Of a DNA stretch of 64,000 nucleotides, positions 9,830 through 20,551 are shown piece after piece. Both the position numbers and the translations under genes were made by a program. Within the stretch, counting starts at the first letter, position 1. Each line of letters begins with the position of its first letter. This stretch comes from Rhabditoides inermis. Lineage: Eukaryota; Nematoda; Chromadorea; Rhabditida; Rhabditidae. Where the stretch lies: contig CAWZYM010000030.1 in the NCBI GenBank assembly GCA_963966185.1, positions 1 to 64,000 of the forward strand. The letters are read 5' to 3'. The notes beneath the pieces are model-generated. The model was not told where the DNA came from. It saw nothing but the letters and a program-made list of their open reading frames with translations, and made no database searches.

Positions 9830-11169
9830 CTAGATGGAGTGATAGGAGGAGGTGGTCACAGTCGTATCCAGAAGAGTCTCACAATCCGACGTCGTCCTCA
9901 GATGAGACGGCAGCTCCACACACATCACAACTGATATCGATCCATTATCGATTGATTATCGATCGACAACTCACAATCGCTGTTGGGGTTGAGAAAGTAG
10001 TCGACTCGCTCGTTCTTCTTATCCACAGAAGCCACGAGGGGACCGAGAAGAGTCTGCTCCAGTGCACCTACAGTATACCCAGTGAATACCGTACTCCAAC
10101 AGTATCCCTCGTACCGTTGTAGATCCTGTCATGAAGGGAAGAGAGATGGGAATGGAGGGACTGAGCCCTGCTGACAACAGAAGAAGAATTGCGCCCCGAT
10201 CGAATCACAGCCGAGAGATGAGCCATCGAACGAGAAATCGAACCCAGCAACTACAAAAGCTGTGCTATGTGATCGGAGTACTGTAGAATACAGTACCTGC
10301 TGTTTTCCATCGCGACGGCTGATCGCAGCGTCAGCCTTCTCCACCTTCTTCAGAACAACGTCCACACGATACGAACAGTCCCGCATCTCAATACAGTACT
10401 TCGCTCGATTATTGAATTCTACCGTATACCTGATCAGCAACCTCTCCAGTGTGGAATCCCTTGTTGTACTTGTAGGTCGAAGCAAGAGCAGCCTTTGTCG
10501 AGTTCTAAACATTATGTCTACAGTGTGCTCAAGATCGCAAAGTACCGTAATCCTGTTGATGTCCTGCTCGGCATTCTGAATCAGCTCCAGAGTGTCGCTC
10601 GAGTTGATCTGACATATATACTGTACATACAGTATACCTAACTACAGTATTCCTACCGCGTTGGAGAGAGCCGAGCGGAGTTTGTGGTTGTCAGACTGCC
10701 TCTTCTGCTCATTCTTCACACGACGAGAATAGATCGATCCATCCAGATGACGCATATCTGACGTCACCTCAAAGAATACGGTATTCTACAGTACCTAGAG
10801 GTATACGGTAACCTACAGTATCCTAGTCTGTCGTACCTTGTTGACCTTGTTTGCGAGGTGCGTGTTGTGAGAATTAATGATGGGATCGAGACTGCGATCC
10901 AATCCAGCAGCCCTCTCAACAGCATCCGCAGCCAACATCAGATGAGAAACCGCAGCACGAAGGTTCATCTAGGAGGGAGGGAGGGAGGGAGGGAGGGGGG
11001 AGTGGGATGGAGAGAGGGAGGGAGAGGGAGGGAGGGATGGAGAAGGAGGGAGGGATAGAGAGAGGGAGGGAGAGAGGGAGGAAGGGATGGAGAGAGGGAG
11101 AGGGGGAGAGGGTACCTCGTTTGCTCCTGCCATGTGGCTGGGCATGTGGTTGAATGGTTGGGCATCCAT
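9830..11169 (-). CDS. Unrecognised protein with helical segments
   Basis: Exons on the minus strand read in order MDAQPFNHMPSHMAGANE, MNLRAAVSHLMLAADAVERA, TVFFEVTSDMRHLDGSIYS, INSSDTLELIQNAEQDINR, NSTKAALASTYKYNKGFHT, MRDCSYRVDVVLKKVEKAD, then AGFDFSFDGSSLGCDSIGAQ and LEQTLLGPLVASVDKKNER, to a stop at 9830-9832. Most junctions keep phase 0 with GT..AG introns of 30-60 bp rich in TACTGTAG motifs. The segment around 10215-10260 is open without an intron, so one junction is uncertain. There is no signal peptide or known motif. The middle is predicted helical, and I could not assign a family. Confidence 0.55.
10973..11112. repeat. GGGA/GGAGGGA-rich low-complexity tract
   Basis: A purine-rich tract of GGGAGGGAGA variants fills the first intron of the minus-strand gene (pyrimidine-rich in the sense direction). 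Confidence 0.9.
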
Positions 11170-11790
11170 GGGACCGCCTGCTGCGAGAGAACGGGAGACG
11201 ACTGATCGAAAGGACGGCGACGAGCCGACACAGAGACGTCAACCAGATAGGATACGATGAGCGAATGATGAAACCCTCAACATCTTCGCAAATCAATGTA
11301 ATTGTAACATAAAACAATTCGAAGAATGAGAAACAAAACATATTCAAATAAATTAAGGTTTTTTTCTCGTAGGCCAACGCAGGAGGTGCAAAACTAGGAT
11401 AATCTTGGTCACAACACGGACGTCATATTCTCTCACACACCGCAAATCTCATTATCATTTTTTTTTCATAGCGTGCTCGCTGAATGTTCACCGATCTCGT
11501 CAGCTGGTCTGCATATCTTATTACATTTTCATCTGGCTCCAATAATACATACAATGTTTCTGCGAACATTTAATCCTTCTGAATTCGATTAAATGAAAAG
11601 TAGTTGTCTTTGATCTTTAAATTATACTGATCTTTCATTCTTGTTAATTAATCATTTTCGCATTCACTAGTTATTATCATTCGTTTCACTCAACCGGCGA
11701 ACTTTTCGCAAAAAAATGTAAATTATATTTCCGCATTCTGTTTCAGATTAGCGGGAATAGTTTTGATGTATGTACTTTGTATATAGATTG
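11170..11790. other. Intergenic region between divergent genes
   Basis: AT-rich and without exon-like coding sequence. It should contain the promoters of the minus-strand gene and the first sre gene. Confidence 0.55.
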
Positions 11791-11791
11791 A

Positions 11792-13612
11792 ATGTCTCTT
11801 CTCCCGCACCCTGACTGTTCATTCGAAGTGGCAGCCTTCGACCAACCAGCAGTCAAATATCCCATTCTATTCACGGTATATGTTTTTGTAGCAAAACTCG
11901 TTCACACTTTATTTCTAGATTTCTCTCACGGCCACATCAATACCATGCACAATGGTATTGATGTGGCCGTGAGAGAAACTTGACTCGAATAATTATACGA
12001 TCCATATTTCATCAAAACTTACGGGTTAGAGTGGGAACAAATTCATTTTGTGCAACCAATGATTCAGTGTATTCTTATACTATACCTTCACTATATATTA
12101 GTATATGCAATAATGACACTTGGGATGCACGTGAGAAGATATTCTTTGTGACTAATTACAATGAATTTACAGATATTCACCTTTTACAAGTTCTATTTTC
12201 GCGGCGATAATGCCTGTGCCTACATGGTGAAAGAGGAGCAGTGTGCGCCCGCCACCCTCCTACTGTACGTTGCCATAATAGGGTATGATCTCCCCCCTCT
12301 CCCTCTCTCTCATCCCTGCTTTCAGAATGGAGACAATCAACATCTTCATAGCCCTTGAGCGCACAGTGGCCACTCTCTTCGCCACTTCCTATGCCTATAG
12401 ATTCCGACGTCTCGGAATAGTATTCGTGCTGGCGTCGGGATAAATAGTTGTGATTGAAACCTATATATTATATAGAACATAGTCGGAATATGTGTTGTGT
12501 GGTAGATCAGAGATGTACATGAAAAGGTTAGAGTTAGATCGAGAGATGATAGCAACTTGTTGTGACTTCTTTTCAGTTGGTAGTGTCTTGGCTGCTCGCT
12601 CTTTCGGAGTCTCACTCGTTCTTCTCTTCCCCCCTCCTACAGATGGACTGCTCGCTCAGCGACCGGAAACCCATAGATGCCTACACTGTATTCTCGGTGA
12701 GTCGTGAGATTTGCACAAACGTCTTGACACTTAATTACGAGTAATGGAATGTACTGTGATCTCTCTTTTTGCATTTTAGATGCTGCTAACGTTCGATGTG
12801 TCGGTGTTTCTCGTTCTCATTCCCCTCTATGTGTTCAATCGGAAGAAACTGCGAACGCGGTGAGTGGCGACTGCCAAACACCTGCGCTAGTCAACACCTG
12901 GCACATTCACTTTCTTACGGTGTGCATCAAACGTTTCGAAATAATCGAAACAGTTTCTAGAAATCCGTAATACATAGTACTGTAAAGAAGTGTCAAACAG
13001 CTGTGATGTATAGTCACAAAGCACTACTCGGAGGCCTTTTCAGCTGTCAGCCGCTCCATTAGAGTGTGTAGAGGGTAGATTACGTACTCTCACGTCGTTT
13101 CATGTCAAGGCTAAGACAAGGTATGATGCGTGTGCAGGCTGTGCACTCATGCCTACACTCTGTCTGGATTCTGGCAGCTGCAGGACAACCTCTCCGCCCT
13201 CTCACTCACAGCCGGAATAGAGACCCTTCGCGTACTCTTCTTCTCCACACAATACGTCATATTCGCCAGTGCGTCCAACCCATGACCCATCCAACCATTG
13301 GCGCATACACTTGTTGTTTCAGTCACGAACGCGTGGCTGGTCGGGCGTTCCACAGACATTCCGCAACTCTCGGATCTCTCGCTCTTCCGGGCCATATACC
13401 ACGCGTGCTATGCGAGTCATGATGGATGGGTCGGCAAGTGACTGCTTGCCTTGCAGCTGTTCCCGTACTACTCGGTGGCGGCTCCTCTGTACCTCATCTA
13501 CACGATGCACCGCAGAGTGCGGGTCGAGCCCCTGCCGACCATCACTGTCTCCCCGCAACACCACGGGGAGACACACTTCCGAGAACTGAGACAGCTATGG
13601 AACACCAGATGA
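11792..13612 (+). CDS. Sre-class serpentine chemoreceptor, probably 5'-truncated
   Basis: Sre receptors are nematode seven-TM chemosensory GPCRs. From about 12170 exons read IFTFYKFYFRGDNACAYMV, CAPATLLLYVAIIG, IFIALERTVATLFATSYAY (the Sre hallmark ERTxAT...Y), LVVSWLLALSESHSFF, FDVSVFLVLIPLYVFNRKK, FWQLQDNLSALSLTAG and FPYYSVAAPLYLIYTMHRR, ending at TGA 13610-13612. Each piece matches the neighbouring gene at 13907-15469. The exons for TM1-TM3 present in that paralogue are not found here. Instead there is MSLLPHPDCSFEVAAFDQP at 11792, a perfect 27-bp hairpin and no membrane exon, so this may be a pseudogene. One intron (13412-13456) appears to use a GC donor, judged by alignment with the paralogue. 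Confidence 0.65.
11920..11978. repeat. Perfect 27-bp inverted repeat (hairpin)
   Basis: Arms 11920-11946 and 11952-11978 are exact reverse complements, separated by the 5-base loop GCACA. The left arm begins right after a TTATTTCTAG acceptor-like sequence in the damaged 5' part of the first sre gene. Confidence 0.95.
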
Positions 13613-13906
13613 TTATGCGAGTGATAAAGTGACGTTATCCTAAACGCTGAAAACCGCGACCACCCCTGCATGATTCAGGGGCGCATTTGCGGTGTTTGAA
13701 CGCGCGCCGGCTGCAAAATCTCACGTAAAATTTCCTAATTGTGTTGAAACGTGTTTGCGAAAAAAGGAATGGAATAAATAATAAATAGAATCATCTGCGA
13801 TGAGGCGATTTTCTCGGAGCAACAGAAATTTCCGCCGTAATTGGATTGTGAAACGTTGGGGAAACGGCTTGTCGGGAGGCAGTTTACTTAGTATCACGTT
13901 TTTACC

Positions 13907-15469
13907 ATGTCCAACAACACTATGGAGGAAGACTTTTGTGCGCGGGAAGTCTACGCATTCTCGCAGTTTTGGGTCACATTCTCGCATCTCTACTCGGTAA
14001 GTGTACTCTACCTTTCAACTGTTGTTATTTGCTTCCAGCAATTCGTGCCGTTTGTTAGTTCGATTCTCGTGTACCGAAACGTGCGTTACATCATATCATC
14101 CAAGCATCATCGCAACTTTTGCGTAAGTGTTTGGTAGGCAGAACAGAAAAAAATTCTATTCAGATTATTCTTATTGTCTATTTGGTCTATACACTGGCAT
14201 ACTGTATCATCACGCAAGGAATGGCGGTGTGTCACTTTGATATACACAAATCTACAGTACCCCAGATTACTACTCTCATCAAGTATTTCTCGCGCTCATC
14301 CGACTGTGATATGATGGTTCGCACCTCCAACTGCGCACCTTTCACCCTTCTTTTATATACTTGTGTTGTGGGGTAGGTATACTGTACATCATACTGTACA
14401 TGAACATTTTAGCACTGAAACTATCAATATCATGATAGCTATCGAGCGCACCGTCGCCACAATTTATGCGAAGACGTACGAGAAAGAATTCGAGTACATG
14501 GGTGGAGTTCTAGCGGGAGGATCGGTGGGGAAAAAAAAGAAGGAGTCATGTTATTTTTGCAGGTTGTTCTCTCATTCTGCCTCGCTCTCTATGCGTGCTA
14601 TGACATGTTCTTCCTGCACTCTCTCCAGAGGAACTGTAGCTCCAGCGATCGAGACACTGCCGTCAGCGGAGTCTCCATATATGTCGTACGTTTCACAATA
14701 CGTTTCTGTCACGCAGTCGTCGTTTCAGCAACTCGCTCTCTTCGATTTGTCCGTGTTTCTGGTGCTCATTCCCATTTACATGTTCAATCGGAATAAATTG
14801 AAAGGGCGGATTGGGGGCAGGCGGAAGAAGAGACCAACCACACTTGGGTACAATAGACGACGTTGTGTGATGTATACTGTATTGACACTATGTGCAGCGT
14901 GTTCCGTCCCACCGTGTCTCCATCCTACGCACTCTCTCGCTCGTGGCAGCTGCAGGACAACCTAGCCGCCCTGAATCTAGCGGCCGGCATAGGAATCATA
15001 CACATGCTGTTCTTCGGGGTACACGCCATCATATATATCAGTGAGCCTCCTCCCATGCAATCACAACAAGCCACTGTTGTAGCCATCTACTCGTGGTATT
15101 CCGACCAATTGGCAGAGGGCGACGACTCCAGGGAGACAATGGCCACCTATCGATCGCTACTCAATATGTGCTACGTAATTGACCACACATTGTCGAAAGG
15201 TGTCGTTGAATTTCAGATTCTGCCATTTTACCCGATTGCCGCACCTCTTGCATTGTCACTGTCCATGAGGAGGAGAAGCGGAAAGGTGAGGAAACCCCCC
15301 CCCCTCTCCGTCTCTCCGTCTCTCTTTCTCTCTCTCTCTCTCCCCCCTCTCCCTCTCTCTCCCTCTCTCTCTTTCATATTCTCCTGTCTAGGTTGGTCCG
15401 GAGGAGCGTCGGAGTCGTGAAGACGAGAGAGACGTCTATTTCAACCAGCTACACAATAGCTGGAAGTAA
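13907..15469 (+). CDS. Sre-class serpentine chemoreceptor
   Basis: A complete-looking Sre GPCR. It starts MSNNTMEEDFCAREVYAFSQ, then FVPFVSSILVYRNVRYI, IILIVYLVYTLAYCIITQG, TSNCAPFTLLLYTCVVG, IAIERTVATIYAKTYEKEF (the Sre ER..AT..YEK signature at the end of a TM), VVLSFCLALYACYDMFF, FDLSVFLVLIPIYMFNRNK, SWQLQDNLAALNLAAGIG and ILPFYPIAAPLALSLSMRR, ending QLHNSWK before TAA at 15467-15469. Repeated hydrophobic helices are consistent with seven TMs. Tandem placement with the gene upstream is typical for clustered chemoreceptor families. Expression in sensory neurons is expected from the family but cannot be seen here. Confidence 0.82.
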
Positions 15470-15713
15470 ACAAAAAACACCAGCATGCTAAAATAATATT
15501 CGGGAAAAATGAAATGAAACGAAACAAACAGTATTCGATGTTTGATGTGTGTGATTCTAGTTGTGGTGACGTAGCCTCGAATCGAAGAAAGTACAATGTT
15601 TATTCATGGCACACAATCACAACACACTTTGTACAGAAACATCGGGTTGACAACACTGGTATTACACGGTGGCATATGCACTTCTCCTTCTCCTCCTTCT
15701 CCTTCTCCTGCTC

Positions 15714-16740
15714 CTACTTCTCCCTCCGACAGAGAGTGGCGGCGACGGCGCAAACGAGGAGAAGGACAGCCAGGCCGACGGGGAGAGAGAGGAGGACCTG
15801 GTGGAGAGAGACACACTCGCAGTCCGGGGAGACAGGGGGAATCAGGCGGAGGGCTGCAATCAAGCAGTCATCTCCTTCCATCCTTCATTCCTACTCTCCC
15901 TATCCCACCTCTGTCCTCATCCAGCACGTCTATCCGGTTGCTTCTCACGTCCACTTCCAGAGTGGGCGGGATCTCGAGGGGCGTGGCGACACCGATCGAC
16001 CGAGTCGCATTCACGCTGCGGGGACGACGCGCCAGCTTACCCGCCTCCGATTTCGAGAGGTCTTCACAGGTGGGGATCTGAAAGGAATATGTGTGAGAGA
16101 GAGAGAGAGAAAGAGAGAGAGAGGGAGGGAGAGAGAGAGGGAGGGAGGGAGGGGGGGTACCCACGGGACATTCGCCGTCCTTGATGTCGAGTCGCACGCT
16201 GCACTGGAAGTTGACGACGACCTGCATGTGCGTGTTCCCTCCCCACCCCCACCCCCTCCTCCCCCACCTTGTCGGCGAACTTGAATGCGTGTGCCTCTTT
16301 CTGCGCCTCCAACTCGCCCGGACCATACTCCAGGTTGTCGAGCAGGAAACGGTCCACCGCACAGCTGAACGGAAGACGTCAGAGAAAAGACGAGAGACAC
16401 CGGCAACTTGCCATACAGATAATGCTGTCAAAGAAAGAGCAAGAGGAGAGAGATAGAAAAGAAGAGAAGCGCGCACCCCTGATCATTGAGAATGTTGATT
16501 TCCGTTCCGGAGCCGTCTTCGACAAAGCACGAGTGAACGGTCATGCACCACAGGTCTGCAATGGGGCACGGGACAGTCAACGAGTCGATGATGTGTGTGG
16601 ATGGATGGCGGAATGACAGCTGCTGTCTTGTCTCCGTCTCTCACCGGGCGCAGTCGAGTCGCATATCCAGCGGTGGAGCAGCTTGCTGCCCACAGCCACC
16701 ACCTCCACAGGCTTCTTCGACTCCGGATCCACCACCTAGA

Positions 16741-16790
<50 letters not shown>

Positions 16791-17495
16791 CCACCTCATA
16801 CCGACACCGTGGCATCTCTGCAAGCTCCGTGAGAGCGTCGATGCTCTAAAATCCGAGTTGTAAAGAAGAACATACTATTTGGTTTCTCAATCCACCTTTG
16901 GCGACACGGAGATGGGATAAGTGACCGTCTTGTCAGCCTGCATGTAGAAACACTGGATCTCATAGCCCTGAAAAAAGGTAGAAACTCAAGATATTGAAAT
17001 GTCGAAGGTCCCACTCACTCTGTCGACCTTGGTGATAAAGTCTTCGTGGAAGGAGATCATCACTTTGGTCGTCACGAAAAGGCCAGGAGGATCAGTCTGA
17101 AAACGAGTGACATCATCATCATCCAATGTCGAATAAAAGCCTCACAGATCTGGTGGTGACCGCTCCGCACTCGTTCTTGTCGAATGAAATGGACGTGGTC
17201 TTCCTTCCCACGTCCCTCGAAACACACTTCGGGTTGTCCGAGTGACCAATCACGAAGATTCGCCCTAGAAAGCAACACGTTTTTGTGATTTCGCATTCCC
17301 TATACTATACCTCTGAACACATCCTGTGTGAGAAAGACGACATCAATCGTGTTCTCTCCGCACTCTATCTCCGCCGCGCCTGCAAATACGTACAGTAACC
17401 CATTCTACAGTACACTCCTCACCAATTTGTCCGTTTGGAATGGGGATAGCGGATAGATTGAGGAAGAGTGAACATAGGATGAGTAATACGTTCAT
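15714..17495 (-). CDS. Cuticlin-like ZP-domain membrane protein
   Basis: Nematode cuticlins are ZP proteins that are cleaved and polymerise in the cuticle matrix. The minus-strand reading begins MNVLLILCSLFLNLSAIP, a signal peptide, then IECGENTIDVVFLTQDVFRG, CVSRDVGRKTTSISF, GYEIQCFYMQADKTVTYPI, LWCMTVHSCFVEDGSGTEIN, DQGCAVDRFLLDNLEYGPG and FQCSVRLDIKDGECP, which follow the cuticlin ZP cysteine pattern. A basic furin-like stretch ARRPRS follows the ZP domain, and the last exon is LPVGLAVLLLVCAVATLCRR, a TM helix with a short tail, then TAG at 15714-15716. The donor before the last exon is not certain. Confidence 0.85.
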
Positions 17496-18294
17496 AGCTG
17501 TGGAGTGGCAGTGACAGGGATGTCTCCAGTGTATCCTTCTCTCTCTCTCTCTCTCTCTCCGCCCCCGGCCTTCCGCCTGCCATATATCAATTGATCCATG
17601 CATGATATGTGTCCGCGTGCGTGATTATGTGATATGCGATGTCGCCTCAGGCGGATGCCACCCAACAAAAACTAGCTCCCTGCCAGCCGGCGAAATCTCT
17701 CTCTCTGTCCATTGCAACACACGCACGAACGGTCACTACCAAAACATTCCATCTCTCTCTCTCTTTCTCTTCTCGCCATCACAAATCATCACCAGACAAC
17801 GATGCATGTTTCATCGTGTATGCAGATATATTATGGAATAACATTGTTGTAGTCTGAAGTTGTTATGCAGATTAAGTTTTTTGTCCTCAAAAAATGTTGT
17901 CAAAATTCAAATGAATAGCTATAGTGTGTTGAAATTTGCATATACCGAACTATTATAAACTTGCCCTGTGCCGTCAAGGTTATCGTCGCATTAATATGCC
18001 AACCAATCGTTTTATGGCTAATACAATTAGTGGAAGCGTGTGATGGGATGAAATACGACACGTGAACGGCCGGGGGAGAGATGCAATCATGCATGATCGC
18101 ACCCCCGGAAAGGATAGCGATATGCGCAAGCATGCAACTTTATCCAACACTTACATCAACATACAACATCGGCAAAGAAAGGACATACGGTAACCATTTT
18201 TAGGGGTTTCTATGTTTTCAGTTCTCAATAAACAAACACTGTGAGGTGAGATGATAACAAGGGAGTGGAGGGTGCCAGAGTGGGCGTGGCGCGA
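17496..18294. other. Intergenic region
   Basis: Upstream region of the cuticlin-like gene and downstream region of rpb-10. It contains a short CT run at 17538-17556 and an imperfect palindrome near 18068-18110. No gene is supported. Confidence 0.55.
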
Positions 18295-18546
<252 letters not shown>

Positions 18547-18777
18547 TCTAGATGCAACACATTAATGCAATCAAACACACGATATCAATAAATTCAGATA
18601 TTTCAAACGGGCTCGAACCGGTAATTATAGAACAACAGAAAGGCACATAAATTCATACAAAGAACTTTATTCAATCTTCCCGTATTTAAAAACACGAATG
18701 CCACACGAGTACAATTCACACGAGTAATACAAGCTATACAAGAGATATGCATGGAATGTTGCCTACCTTGTTCCTGT

Positions 18778-19892
18778 TCATTTCACAAACACGCACCCCT
18801 TCCACCGCTCGTCGTTGGATGCCTCCTCCACCTTGAGTATCATCTGCTGGTCCCTCACCACATCGCCCCACACGTACTTGCCGCGACACGACGCACACCT
18901 CCCTGACACAGCTCGCATCACTCCACTTCTCTCCCTCCACCCACCTTCACACGGGTACAGCTCGTCCCTGTGTCCTGCCTCGTTGAGTGCGTGCTCGGCC
19001 AGACACCGCATGTGGTAGTGCACTGCGCATCCCACCGCCCCGCAACGCACCACCTCCCGCACAGTGTCTATCGCCCCGTCGCACAGCCCGCACCTGCCCC
19101 TCTCCCGCCACCCCTCCGACCCTCCTGGAATCACCGTCGTCGTCTTCTCCACAAGACCATACGTTTTCACCTGAACAAACACCTTGGAACCAGAATGAGA
19201 AAGAATGAGCTGACCACGTGCTTAGGTGGTGGCGCCTCGTCTGGAAAGGGCAGCTCCTCGGTGGGAACGAGCCATCGGAAGGTGAGGGCAAAGCGACGCC
19301 ACGGAGAACTGTTCATTAGGTGGCATGCGACACGCAGACTGAAACCAAACGTCTGCATCTGCACGATCTTGATGGATGAGCACTCGACGACACGGACTCA
19401 CCGAAAGGCAAAGGGCGTCTCCTTCTTGGTTTTCTTGAGTGCGAGGTGCTTGAGGGCCTTGGACTTGTCGGGGTTCTGCCAGGCCCACTCGAAGCGGAGG
19501 GCGGCGATCGAGTTGGGGAAGCCGTGCACGATGCACACCATGTCCCTGCAACCTCCTCGTTCCCTCCCTCTCCCTCCCCTCCTCCACCCACCATGGCCCC
19601 CTGCTGTCCGTCTTCTTCGCCCCTCCCGCCTCCTTTCCTCCGTTGTGCTGTCGGATCCGCCGGTTCGGGTCCACCGTGTAGCCAATGTAGCACCGATTCT
19701 ACTAACACACACTCGTTATTCCAGCATCTTTTATCTTCGGCATACCTTGTAGTGTTTGAGCTGACTGCGAGAGATGAGGCAGTAGCATCCAAAGAACTCA
19801 TCCGGCACCGTCGGCAGCTTGCGACTCCTCTTCTTAGGAGAAACAGGCGGAGATCCGAGCGACTGGGTCGACGACAGACGTTTCGGCGCCAT
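18778..19892 (-). CDS. slx-1: Structure-specific endonuclease subunit SLX1
   Basis: SLX1, with SLX4, cuts branched DNA such as Holliday junctions in the nucleus. The protein starts [17 protein letters not shown]. The GIY-YIG nuclease domain follows: [11 protein letters not shown], then [19 protein letters not shown] with the catalytic Tyr and Arg, and [11 protein letters not shown] with the metal-binding Glu. The C-terminal RING/PHD-like zinc domain shows [21 protein letters not shown] and [16 protein letters not shown], the typical SLX1 ending. Stop at 18778-18780. The ATG directly follows TATTCTAG. The open frame upstream could splice onto this one in phase, which would give an acidic N-terminal extension. 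Confidence 0.93.
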
Positions 19893-19926
19893 CTAGAATA
19901 CGCAATATATACATACATACATTAAT

Positions 19927-20272
19927 TCACTTTAAACGCCGCGTTGTCTCATTATTTCTCTTTGAACGCTGAAGTCCATAAAATTGTACCACCTTAGTCT
20001 TATCACACGCGTCGAACTGCTGGCTGAGGCTCCTCCGGATAGTCTTCCGCGCGCCCTTTCCGTCGTTCACTGGCAGAGCTCCAGCAGTGCTCCCTCCTTC
20101 TGCCATACTTGGAGCAGAACTTAAAAGGTGTTCCTCCAACACCAACAACTCGTCATCTGACTGAAACAGACAAAGTCATTTAGCTTTGTTTTTGTGGAAA
20201 AAAACTCACATCAGAAAGACAAAAGTCCCTCGCATCGGGCACGAACTTTTCCTCGGCTCCGCCCGCCGGCAT
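19927..20272 (-). CDS. Small acidic protein gene between npp-6 and slx-1
   Basis: Two exons: MPAGGAEEKFVPDARDFCLS, then after a short intron SDDELLVLEEHLLSSAPSM, a glycine-rich linker and a basic tail containing KTIRRSLSQQF; unspliced, it stops at 19927-19929, about 98 residues. The ATG directly follows TATTGTAG. A donor GTGGTAC after DACDKTK would instead join it in phase to the slx-1 start codon. I do not recognise the product. It could be a separate operon gene or the N-terminus of SLX1. Confidence 0.5.
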
Positions 20273-20551
20273 CTACAATAGAAATTGGAAGTCATATCAT
20301 TCCGGATCAAAATAGATATCGCAGAGTGCAGAGCAACTCGAATATCGTACATGAAGAGAAGAATAAAACCATGATCAATAAATACGAGATCCTTTACACA
20401 GTCAGCATGAACAAAGCGCAATACAAATCATCATCGGTAGAAACAAAACAACTTGTGCAAGTTAACATGTACACGTACAAATTACACAACAAAGTCAACA
20501 ACGCTCACTACCGGGACAAACAAACATACTTATACTTCAAACTAAAGGAGC

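Noticed and set aside
18595..18625. B-box-like GGTTCGAGCCC on the minus strand
   Set aside because: No A box or cloverleaf upstream; the T-stem does not pair.
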